Of a stretch of 64,000 bases of DNA, positions 35,798-44,115 are shown piece after piece. The stretch comes from Antedon mediterranea (lineage: Eukaryota; Echinodermata; Crinoidea; Comatulida; Antedonidae), in the NCBI RefSeq assembly GCF_964355755.1, contig NC_092670.1:11469201-11533200 (forward strand), given 5' to 3'. The notes under the pieces were generated by a model. It searched no databases. It saw only the letters and a program-made list of their open reading frames with translations, and was not told where the DNA came from. Every line of letters begins with the position of its first letter. Position 1 is the stretch's first letter. A program made the translations under genes and the position numbers.

Positions 35798-35869
35798 GCC
35801 GTGATCGTATAGTGGTTAGTACATTGCGTTGTGGCCGCAATAACCCAGGTTCGAATCCTGGTCACGGCA
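35798..35869 (+). tRNA. tRNA-His (GTG)
   Basis: Standard body within an inverted-repeat cassette; the 5' flank differs slightly (CTACGTTGCTC). Confidence 0.93.
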
Positions 35870-36068
35870 TTGATAAAACAATGTCACGGCAAATGGACTA
35901 TTTTATTTTTATCCACAATGAATACCTTGTTATCAAAACTTATAAATACCTCTGACCTAACAATATTATTTGTTACGCATTAGAATGTGTATATTTCTGT
36001 AGGAATGTCCGAAATAAATTATTTTTTACGATCACAAAGATGTCCATAGTTTTTGTTTACCTACATCT

Positions 36069-36140
36069 GACTCCGTGGCGCAATGGTAGCGCGTCTGACT
36101 CCAGATCAGAAGGTTGCGTGTTCAACTCACGTCGGGGTCA
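36069..36140 (+). tRNA. tRNA-Trp (CCA)
   Basis: Intact copy, same as 34492. Confidence 0.9.
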
Positions 36141-36302
36141 GTTTAACTTTTAAACCCACCAGCAATCTCTTACTCCCCAATGAAGCAATCCTATTTTACA
36201 ATTGGCTTCGATTTTTTAAAATTATTGATAATATTTGGAAGATTGTAATTATTTAGGAAAAAAAATTGTAGTCCTACTGCCGTGTTATTGTGTACATTTC
36301 AA

Positions 36303-36374
36303 TGCCGTGACCAGGATTCGAACCTGGGTTTTTGCGGCCACAACGCAAAGTACTAACCGCTATACTATCACGGC
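36303..36374 (-). tRNA. tRNA-His (GTG)
   Basis: Full minus-strand copy; its 5' flank is altered to GTCTTAAGTAGCTC. Confidence 0.92.
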
Positions 36375-36576
36375 GAGCTACTTAAGACAGATGTAAGGAT
36401 ATTTATATTTTACATAATTTTACAAAAAAAAATGGTTATATAAATCATTTACGATCAAGTTGGTCAAATGGGGTAATTGAGTCAATTATTAAAAAATCGA
36501 AATGCATGTTACGTTAAAATAATCTATATTATAATAATGCCCACCAGTGTTGTTCACCATGTGTCCTACGTAGCTC

Positions 36577-36648
36577 GCCGTGATCGTATAGTGGTTAGTA
36601 CATTGCGTTGTGGCCGCAATAACCCAGGTTCGAATCCTGGTCACGGCA
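36577..36648 (+). tRNA. tRNA-His (GTG)
   Basis: Standard 72-nt copy. Confidence 0.95.
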
Positions 36649-36818
36649 TTGATAAAACAATGTCACGGCAATGGGACTATTTTATTTTTACCCAAAATGA
36701 ATGCAATTTTGTTATTTTTACGCATTAAGGAGTACATTTTTTGTAGAAAGTCCCAAAATAAATAAATTCCATAGATACCAAATTGACAGGAAACATAGAT
36801 GTCTGTCCTACGTAGCTC

Positions 36819-36890
36819 GCCGTGATCGTATAGTGGTTAGTACATTGCGTTGTGGCCGCAATAACCCAGGTTCGAATCCTGGTCACGGCA
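36819..36890 (+). tRNA. tRNA-His (GTG)
   Basis: Standard 72-nt copy. Confidence 0.95.
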
Positions 36891-37039
36891 TTGATAAAAC
36901 AATGTCACGGCAATGTGACTATTTTATTTTTACCCACAATGAATGCAATGATGTTATCTTGTACGCATTAGAAAGAGTTTTTTAAAGAAATGTTTTTACG
37001 ACAAAAAATATGTCCATAGTTTTTATTTTACCCACATCT

Positions 37040-37111
37040 GACTCCGTGGCGCAATGGTAGCGCGTCTGACTCCAGATCAGAAGGTTGCGTGTTCAAATCA
37101 CGTTGGGGGCC
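37040..37111 (+). tRNA. tRNA-Trp (CCA), altered 3' acceptor
   Basis: Same 3' change as the copy at 35463 (TGGGGGCC). Confidence 0.75.
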
Positions 37112-37219
37112 GTTTAACTTTTGATACCAGTAGCAATAACATAATTATGTTCGCATTATACCCGCCGTCAGCCTTATTTTACGACTAAGAAGATGTTACA
37201 TATTTGTTCACTAATATTA

Positions 37220-37292
37220 GACTCTGTGGCGCAATGGAGCGCGTCTGACTCCAGATCAGAAGGTTGCGTGCGTTTAAGTCAGGTCAGAGGTA
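37220..37292 (+). pseudogene. tRNA-Trp-like relic
   Basis: Same as the relics at 34066 and 35643. Confidence 0.8.
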
Positions 37293-37374
37293 TTTATAAG
37301 TTTTGATACCAGCAGCAATGACAGATATCAAATACAAAATTAGCGGAAACATCAATGTCTGTCCTACGTAGCTC

Positions 37375-37446
37375 GCCGTGATTGTATAGCGGTTAGTACA
37401 TTGCGTTGTGGCCGCAATAACCCAGTTTCGAATCCTGGTCACGGCA
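37375..37446 (+). tRNA. tRNA-His (GTG), variant
   Basis: D-arm changes (ATTGTATAGCGG) and CCCAGTTTCG in the T arm, which weakens one pair. Confidence 0.8.
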
Positions 37447-37640
37447 TTGATGAAACAATGTCACGCCAAATGGACTATTTTATTTTTATCCACAATGAAT
37501 AGCCTGGTATCAAAACTATATCTCTGACCTAACAATATTATTTGTTACGCATTAGAATGTGTATATTTCTGTAGGAATGTCCGAAATAAATTATTTTTTA
37601 CGATCACAAAGATGTCCAGAGTTTTTGTTTACCTACATCT

Positions 37641-37712
37641 GACTCCGTGGCGCAATGGTAGCGCGTCTGACTCTAGATCAGAAGATTGCGTGTTCAACTC
37701 ACGTCGGGGTCA
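37641..37712 (+). tRNA. tRNA-Trp body with CTA anticodon (amber-suppressor type)
   Basis: The anticodon loop reads CTCTAGA, so the anticodon is CTA, which pairs with UAG. The anticodon stem, acceptor and T arm remain intact. The variable loop also changed (AGATT for AGGTT). Confidence 0.88.
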
Positions 37713-37874
37713 GCTTAACTTTTAAACCCACCAGCAATCTCTTATTCCACAATGAAGCAATCCTATTTTACAATTGGCTTCGATTTTTTTTAATTAATTG
37801 ATAACATTTGGAAGTTGTAATTTTTTAGGAAAAAAAATTGTAGTCCTACTGCCGTGTTATTGTGTACATTTCAA

Positions 37875-37946
37875 TGCCGTGACCAGGATTCGAACCTGGG
37901 TTTTTGCGGCCACAACGCAAAGTACTAACCGCTATTCTATCACGGC
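37875..37946 (-). tRNA. tRNA-His (GTG)
   Basis: Minus-strand copy with one D-arm change (ATAGAATAGC). Confidence 0.9.
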
Positions 37947-38149
37947 GAGCTACGTAGGACAGATGTAAGGATATTTATATTTTACATAATTGTACAAAAA
38001 AAAAATGGTTATATAAATCATTTACGATCAAGTTGGTCAAATGGGGTAATTTAGTCAATTATTAAAAAATCGAAATGCATGTTACGTTAAAATAATCTAT
38101 ATTATAATAATGCCCACCAGTGTTGTTCACCATGTGTCCTACGTAGCTC

Positions 38150-38221
38150 GCCGTGATCGTATAGTGGTTAGTACATTGCGTTGTGGCCGCAATAACCCAG
38201 GTTCGAATCCTGGTCACGGCA
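38150..38221 (+). tRNA. tRNA-His (GTG)
   Basis: Standard 72-nt copy. Confidence 0.95.
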
Positions 38222-38388
38222 TTGATAAAACAATGTCACGGCAATGGGACTATTTTATTTTTACCCACAATGAATGCAATTTTGTTATTGTTACGCATTA
38301 AGGAGTACATTTTTTGTAGAAAGGTCCAAAATAAATAATTTCCATAGATACCAAATTGACAGGAAACAATGTCTGTCCTACGTAGCTC

Positions 38389-38462
38389 GCCGTGATCGTA
38401 TATAGTGGTTAGTACATTGCGTTGTGGCCGCAATAACCCAAGGTCGAATCCTGGTCACGGCA
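38389..38462 (+). pseudogene. tRNA-His-like, damaged
   Basis: Two extra bases before the D arm (CGTATATAGTGG) and a rearranged T arm (CCCAAGGTCGAATCC). The anticodon is still GTG. Confidence 0.65.
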
Positions 38463-38611
38463 TTGATAAAATAATGTCACGGCAATTGGACTATTTTATT
38501 TTTACCCACAATGAATGCAATGATGTTATCTTGTACGCATTAGAAAGAGTTTTTTAAAGAAATGTTTTTACGACAAAAAATATGTCCATAGTTTTTATTT
38601 TACCCACATCT

Positions 38612-38683
38612 GACTCCGTGGCGCAATGGTAGCGCGTCTGACTCCAGATCAGAAGGTTGCGTGTTCAAATCACGTTGGGGGCC
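38612..38683 (+). tRNA. tRNA-Trp (CCA), altered 3' acceptor
   Basis: Same 3' change as 35463 and 37040. Confidence 0.75.
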
Positions 38684-38791
38684 GTTTAACTTTTGATACC
38701 AGTAGCAATAACATAATTATGTTCGCATTATACCCGCCGTCAGCCTTATTTTACGACTAAGAAGATGTTACATATTTGTTCACTAATATTA

Positions 38792-38864
38792 GACTCTGTG
38801 GCGCAATGGAGCGCGTCTGACTCCAGATCAGAAGGTTGCGTGCGTTTAAGTCAGGTCAGAGGTA
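38792..38864 (+). pseudogene. tRNA-Trp-like relic
   Basis: Fourth copy of the relic with the same damaged D and T arms. Confidence 0.8.
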
Positions 38865-38946
38865 TTTATAAGTTTTGATACCAGCAGCAATGACAGATAT
38901 CAAATACAAAATTAGCGGAAACATCAATGTCTGTCCTACGTAGCTC

Positions 38947-39018
38947 GCCGTGATTGTATAGCGGTTAGTACATTGCGTTGTGGCCACAATAACCCAGGTT
39001 CGAATCCTGGTCACGGCA
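38947..39018 (+). tRNA. tRNA-His (GTG), variant
   Basis: Shares the D-arm changes of the copy at 37375, plus CACAA in the anticodon stem (one mismatch). Confidence 0.78.
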
Positions 39019-39212
39019 TCGATAAAACAATGTTACGGCAAATGGACTATTTTATTTTTATCCACAATGAATACCCTGGTATCAAAACTATATCTCTGAC
39101 CTAACAATATTATTTGTTACGCATTAGAATGTGTATATTTCTGTAGGAATGTCCGAAATAAATTATTTTTTACGATCACAAAGATGTCCATAGTTTTTGT
39201 TTACCTACATCT

Positions 39213-39284
39213 GACTCCGTGGCGCAATGGTAGCGCGTCTGACTCTAGATCAGAAGGTTGCGTGTTCAACTCACGTCGGGGTCA
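39213..39284 (+). tRNA. tRNA-Trp body with CTA anticodon (amber-suppressor type)
   Basis: The anticodon loop is CTCTAGA. All stems are intact, with the normal AGGTT variable loop, T loop TTCAACT, acceptor GACTCCG/CGGGGTC and A73. Its only difference in the tRNA body from the CCA copies at 34492 and 36069 is the anticodon base. Confidence 0.9.
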
Positions 39285-39447
39285 GCTTAACTTTTAAACC
39301 CACCAGCAATCTCTTACTCCACAATGAAGCAATCCTATTTTACAATTGGCTTCGATTTTTTTTAATTAATTGATAACATTTGGAAGATTGTAATTTTTTA
39401 GGAAAAAAAATTGTAGTCCTACTGCCGTTTTATTGTGTACTTTTCAA

Positions 39448-39506
39448 TGCCGTGACCGGGTTTTTGCGGCCACAACGCGAAGTACTAACCGCTATACTAT
39501 CACGGC
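39448..39506 (-). pseudogene. tRNA-His relic lacking T loop
   Basis: A 13-base deletion removes the T loop and part of its stem. Confidence 0.85.
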
Positions 39507-39704
39507 GAGCTACGTAGGACAGATGTAAGGATATTAATATTTTACATAATTGTACCAAAAAAAATGGTTATATAAATCGTTTACGATCAAGTTTGTCAAA
39601 TGGGGTAATTTAGTCAATTATTAAAAAATCGAAATGCATTTTACGTTAAAATAATCTATATTATATGCTCACCATTGTTGTTCACCATGTGTCCTACGTA
39701 GCTC

Positions 39705-39776
39705 GCCGTGATCGTATAGTGGTTAGTACATTGCGTTGTGGCCGCAATAACCCAGGTTCGAATCCTGGTCACGGCA
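39705..39776 (+). tRNA. tRNA-His (GTG)
   Basis: Standard copy, the last gene in the array. Confidence 0.95.
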
Positions 39777-39888
39777 TTGATAAAACAATGTCACGGCAAT
39801 GGGATTATTTTATTTTTACCACAATGAATGCAATTTTGTTATTTTTACGCATTAAGGAGTACATTTTTGTAGAAAGGTCCAAAATAAA

Positions 39889-40980
39889 CTAGATTTGAAC
39901 TCGTCACTACGGACGAGTTAGGTTATCCGCATCGCAAAAGCCACTCGCACGCCACACGTCAGAATATTGCGCGCAGAAAAACGATTATGCCATTGAAAAA
40001 AAATTTAGCGCGCTCTCTATTTTGCGTCACGTATAAGTATATACGGTATACGCTATATACTGTATAGGTACAACATACAGTGCAGAATAGGTGAAAATAA
40101 GTGACCAAAGTTACTGACGCTTTTGCACATGATGACGTCATAACAATTTCAAAAAATGGTAAATCATGCGAAAGATAATTGATTGACCTAGACAATACAA
40201 AAAAAATGGAAGGCAATGGAATACGGATAAGTGGAGATGCGCTCTATTAAATGTGACGAGCTATGACGAAAGAGACAAAAATCCTATATTTTATATCCGA
40301 GTGGCCATACGATGACGTTAAAATGTCCGGTTAGCCATATCGATGCATGATCCGATATTTACAACTCATCATCTTCCAGAATATGTCATCCACAAAAAGT
40401 TGACCGTGTAGTTTAGAATTTATGACTGTTTAAAAAGAAGCATAATTTTGACGAATTTTTTAACTTTTTTATCAAAAACGCGCGCAAATTGTCAAATTCT
40501 ACGTGCTCGTATGACGTGATATTAAGTCGAAATTGTTTTAAAATTGGTAAAATTACTAGAAAAGGCTGGAAAAACAACAATAACGCTACATGCGCACGCG
40601 CGCGTAAAAATGCGCGCGCGTGGGAATTTTTATATGTTTAAAATGACATGAAACGCGTAGAAAATTGATTAGAAATTGATTTTTCGCGTTTTTAGATTTT
40701 AAACGCACGTGCGCGCGTAACTTCGCGTGAAACATGCCATTTTTCCATAGTCAGTTAGCGCAAGATATAAATTAAACTTTAAATTGTTATATGGTTTTCG
40801 ATCTATGTTAAATTCGCGAATTTCGTAAAAACGCGCGTAAGTCATGTTACGCAACTCTGAAGTCATTTAAAAATAGGAGGTGCACAACTTCACGTAAATG
40901 CCCATATGCTGTCAAAGTTATGAAATGTTATGTTTACACGTTTTAGAGATACGCGATGCACAACTAATTTCCGTTATTCG
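39889..40980. repeat. Solo copy of the 1.15-kb CpG-rich repeat
   Basis: It starts with CTAGATTTGAACTCGTCACT and the AACTCGTC/GACGAGTT hairpin, exactly as the monomers at 57553-62278. It carries TGACGTCA, the GGCCATACGATGACG segment and the ACGCGCGC tracts. It abuts a truncated tRNA spacer and fades at about 40980. Confidence 0.9.
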
Positions 40981-41673
40981 TTACATATTGGTAATTTTGG
41001 CGAGGATTGCATGCCATACTTCATGTGTTGATAACTCCATGTTGGTTGGTTTGTACAGAGTCGTTCTGATACAAGATACAAGAAAACTTTATTAATAACT
41101 TTGATAATACTGTATTACAAATACTATTTTATATATAAAGAATATTAAGAAATAACAAACTTGATAACAAACTCAAGTTTGTTTAGAAATAGGTAAGAAA
41201 TTATGTGGATTGTTTAATTTGTAGTTGTTTTGTAATTTCTACTTACCCTCTAGGCTAGCTAGGCCTAATATGATTGATATAGAGGCATGTGTTTAGTGTG
41301 CTATACACCATACGGGAAGGCTGTAGTTTGAGAGATGACAAACGTCGTGAAGTTTTTCTGCCCGATGGCTTCCGGAGCAGCACGACAATCGTGTATGGCC
41401 TGATGTGTATGTTAAATATGAACTACACAGTGTACCTAGGCCTAGCCTGTTTTTAGTAGGACTAAACGGTGCTAGTTTCCTTTTGCACCTTGGATATATA
41501 TATTAACTTTAGTTTTTAGTTTATAAGTTCTTAATTAAAGAGAAGAAACAACGACTCGTTGAATGAGCTTACAATTAATAATTATAGCATGTTGTAGGTC
41601 AGTCTAGTAGTCCTAGTAGTAGTGTAGGTCAGCGTAGTTCCCTTTCGCACCTGTCTTATCTCATTGTTACAAA
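40981..41673. other. AT-rich spacer with short motif repeats
   Basis: No gene recognised. Variants of GCTAGTTCCGTTTCGCACCT (the foldback element end) occur at about 41470 and 41634. Confidence 0.4.
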
Positions 41674-41783
41674 TGTTGGCGCTAGTTCCGTTTCGCACCT
41701 GTCATATATTTCGACTCAAAATTTGTTTAGGCCTAGTAACTTTATCGTGAGTACCACAACTTAGAATTAGGCCGCAAAAATAC
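41674..41783. repeat. Direct duplicate of the foldback arm end (110 bp)
   Basis: 41674-41783 is repeated almost exactly at 41784-41893, so the left arm tip of the foldback element is tandemly duplicated. Confidence 0.9.
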
Positions 41784-42369
41784 TGTTGGCGCTAGTTCCG
41801 TTTCGCACCTGTCATATATTTCGACTCAAAATTTGTTTAGGCCTAGTAACTTTATCGTGAGTACCACAACTTAGAATTAGGCCGCAAAAATACTTTTACG
41901 AAGAAGATCACACAAAAAGTAACAAATACATTTTTTTAATTGATGAATTTACAGACGTGCTTATCGCACATCGATTAGTGAATTTTGTGTTCAATGTTGT
42001 TGTTTCTATGGAGCGCCAAAAGAGCAATCATAATAGAGAGCTGAAAACTCAATTATTATAATGCGTATATTTAATGCATTTATTAGTGAAAATTACGTTC
42101 AATTTTAATATATTTTGCCAATGTCAATTGGCGCTCCATAGACACAACAACATTGAACATGGCGTAGGCCTATGCGAAATTCACGAACCGATGTGCGAGA
42201 AACACGTCTGTAAATTCATCAATTTAAAGGATTTATTTTTTACTTTTTGTGTGATCTCCTTCATAAAAGTATTTGAGGCCTAATTCTAAGGTGTGGTACT
42301 CACGATAAAGTTACTAAACAAATTTTGAATCGAAATAAATGACAGGTGCGAAACAGAACTAGCGCCCAA
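41784..42369. mobile_element. Foldback element, about 585 bp
   Basis: The left arm (41784-42019, starting TTGGCGCTAGTTCCGTTTCG) and the right arm (42130-42369, ending in the inverse, CGAAACAGAACTAGCGCCCA) are imperfect inverted repeats of about 235 bp around a 110-bp loop. No coding capacity. Confidence 0.9.
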
Positions 42370-42554
42370 ATGTTGATTTTTGATTTTTATAATATATTTT
42401 ATAGAATATATTTTTGTCTTGTAGCTGTTGGAAGAGATAAACAATAGTGTAATAACATTGTTTTTACTTCATAATCTCTAGAATATCGTAAGTAGTGTAC
42501 ATAAATTAAAATAAATAATTTGTAGAGATGATTAATGGCCTCATGATTGGGAGT

Positions 42555-43084
42555 GAACTGTTGCCTTTTATTTTTTAGGCATTATTTTCTATTATGAAAC
42601 ATTTACATAATTCAGATTTTATTGTTTGTGATTAAAATATTAAATGAAATTAGCATTGAGACCACATGTAATCAGCCGGCCCATACCCAAAGTCATTTTG
42701 AGGAAATTTCTTAATTTTTCAGACATTGATTAAGAAGCATGTTGATTTGGAAAAAGTTTTTATGTTGTTTATTGCCATTATTAATGTTTTTACTTGTATT
42801 TTTTAGATTGTAGAAAATATAGGCCTACAGTGTCAGCTACAGCTGTGAGTATTAGTAGATTATCTGTTAAACGGAGAAAACATATTTTCCTTACTTTGTG
42901 AACTGTTGCCTGTTATTTTGTAGGCATTTTCTATTATGAAACATTTACATAATTCAGATTTTATTGTTTGTGAATATTAAATGAAATTAGCATTGAGACT
43001 ACATGTAGGCCCTAATCAGCCGTCTCATACCCAAAGTCATTTTGAGGAAATTTATTAATTTTTCAGACATTGATTAAGAAGCAA
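42555..43084. repeat. Two direct copies of a 185-bp segment
   Basis: 42555-42739 and 42900-43084 share GAACTGTTGCC at the start, TATTATGAAACATTTACATA, AATTAGCATTGAGAC and TTCAGACATTGATTAAGAAG. The copies are about 345 bp apart. Confidence 0.85.
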
Positions 43085-43640
43085 TTACACCCCTTGATAC
43101 AGTTAATATCAAGATGTGATAAAACAAATACATTACAAATTGTTAAAAATGCAAAATAAAGTTTACATCATTTAAAATCGGTAAAATCTACTACAGGTAC
43201 CATGAAATGTGTTATACAGTATTTTGTGTATTATGAGTCACGTGTGCTGCCGATTAATCATTATTCATTTTACATGATACCTATGACAGGGCCTTATTAA
43301 AAAAAATACATTAGTTTTTGTAGTTTATTTTAACCTATAAAAAAAATTGGGTTATGTAAAAGATACCAACTAGAATCATATAGTTTGGACTACATTATTT
43401 TCAAGTTATGACTCACAACATAGTATGTTTCTTTGATCTATCATCTTTAACGACTAATGAGTTTAATTAAGCGATTAAATCGCACAAAGATTGTGAAGTG
43501 AATGATTATATCATGAGTATTACAATTATGCTGCTTGAGCATGCCTACTAATACTATGCAAGAATTTTCTCTTATAAGTCATGGGGTAGAGAAAAAATAT
43601 ATATAACATTATTAATAATTTTTCTTTCTCTTTTATTGCA
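43085..43640. other. AT-rich spacer upstream of the transposon ORF
   Basis: No gene or repeat recognised. It ends in a long pyrimidine tract and TTGCAG, which looks like a splice acceptor at 43641. Confidence 0.4.
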
Positions 43641-43653
43641 GAGTTTTGAAGAA

Positions 43654-43733
43654 TTAATCCGCTGGGTCTCAGAAGAGACCCGGATCTCCGAAAGAGATCC
43701 TGCTCTCCGAAAGAGAGTACCAACGAGGATTAA
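43654..43733 (+). ncRNA. Predicted four-way-junction RNA fold upstream of the transposon ORF
   Basis: TTAATCC (43654-43660) pairs with GGATTAA (43727-43733) and encloses three consecutive hairpins: GGGTCTC/GAGACCC with loop AGAA (43664-43681), GGATCTC/GAGATCC with loop CGAAA (43682-43700), and CTCTC/GAGAG with loop CGAAA (43703-43717). It follows a good splice acceptor and precedes the ORF by about 380 bases. Read as a structured 5' UTR element; not tested by folding. Confidence 0.55.
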
Positions 43734-43776
43734 CCGATTATAAGTATTCCAAATCAGCAACAACGAAAGCAAATTT

Positions 43777-43914
43777 AAAGCAAAATCTCCACTGGATGAA
43801 TTATTTTAAGCAAAATCTCCACTGGATGAATAAAACGAAATCTCAAATCTTTTTATAGACAGCAGTCTATTATCTATCTATCTATCTAAATCTATCTATC
43901 TTTCTATTATCTAT
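43777..43914. repeat. 30-bp direct repeat and TCTA microsatellite
   Basis: AGCAAAATCTCCACTGGATG occurs twice, 30 bases apart (43779 and 43809). A (TCTA)n-like microsatellite follows at 43868-43914. Confidence 0.85.
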
Positions 43915-44115
43915 AGAAACTTTATCAAGGCTTTTGCAGAACCAAAAAAGTTAGGCGTAGTGAATATAAACATTAGTTGTCTCGAAACACAATTTGGAAA
44001 GATAAATATAAGTTTAGCAGGAAAAAAAACATATTTGTATAAAGTAATTACGAAGTAGAATACATCAATTGTATAGAATTTGAAAACAATTTCTGGATTT
44101 GATTAACCATACATA

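Larger units (their letters stand above)
32337..39888. repeat. Higher-order tandem repeat carrying tRNA-His and tRNA-Trp genes
   Basis: Minus-strand His copies at 33091, 34728, 36303, 37875 and 39448 are spaced 1637, 1575, 1572 and 1573 bp. Between them the same order recurs: His(-), His(+), His(+), Trp(+), Trp relic, His(+), Trp(+). Only the first unit departs, with an extra His copy and no good Trp gene before the relic. Spacers are also repeated nearly unchanged. The part before 33091 is a partial or older unit. The array stops abruptly at 39888, where an unrelated repeat begins. Confidence 0.95.

Noticed and set aside
32337-39888. CRISPR-like reading of the regularly spaced repeats
   Set aside because: The repeated units are 72-nt tRNAs with repeated, not unique, spacers in a eukaryotic setting.
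32317-39892. Repeated short reading frames encoding near-identical 60-100 aa peptides through the 32-40 kb region
   Set aside because: They are translations of the tRNA-His genes and their spacers; the repeated peptide core is simply the tRNA body.
43654-43733. Hammerhead ribozyme at the three-hairpin motif
   Set aside because: The CGAAA loops are suggestive, but the essential CTGATGA core is missing.
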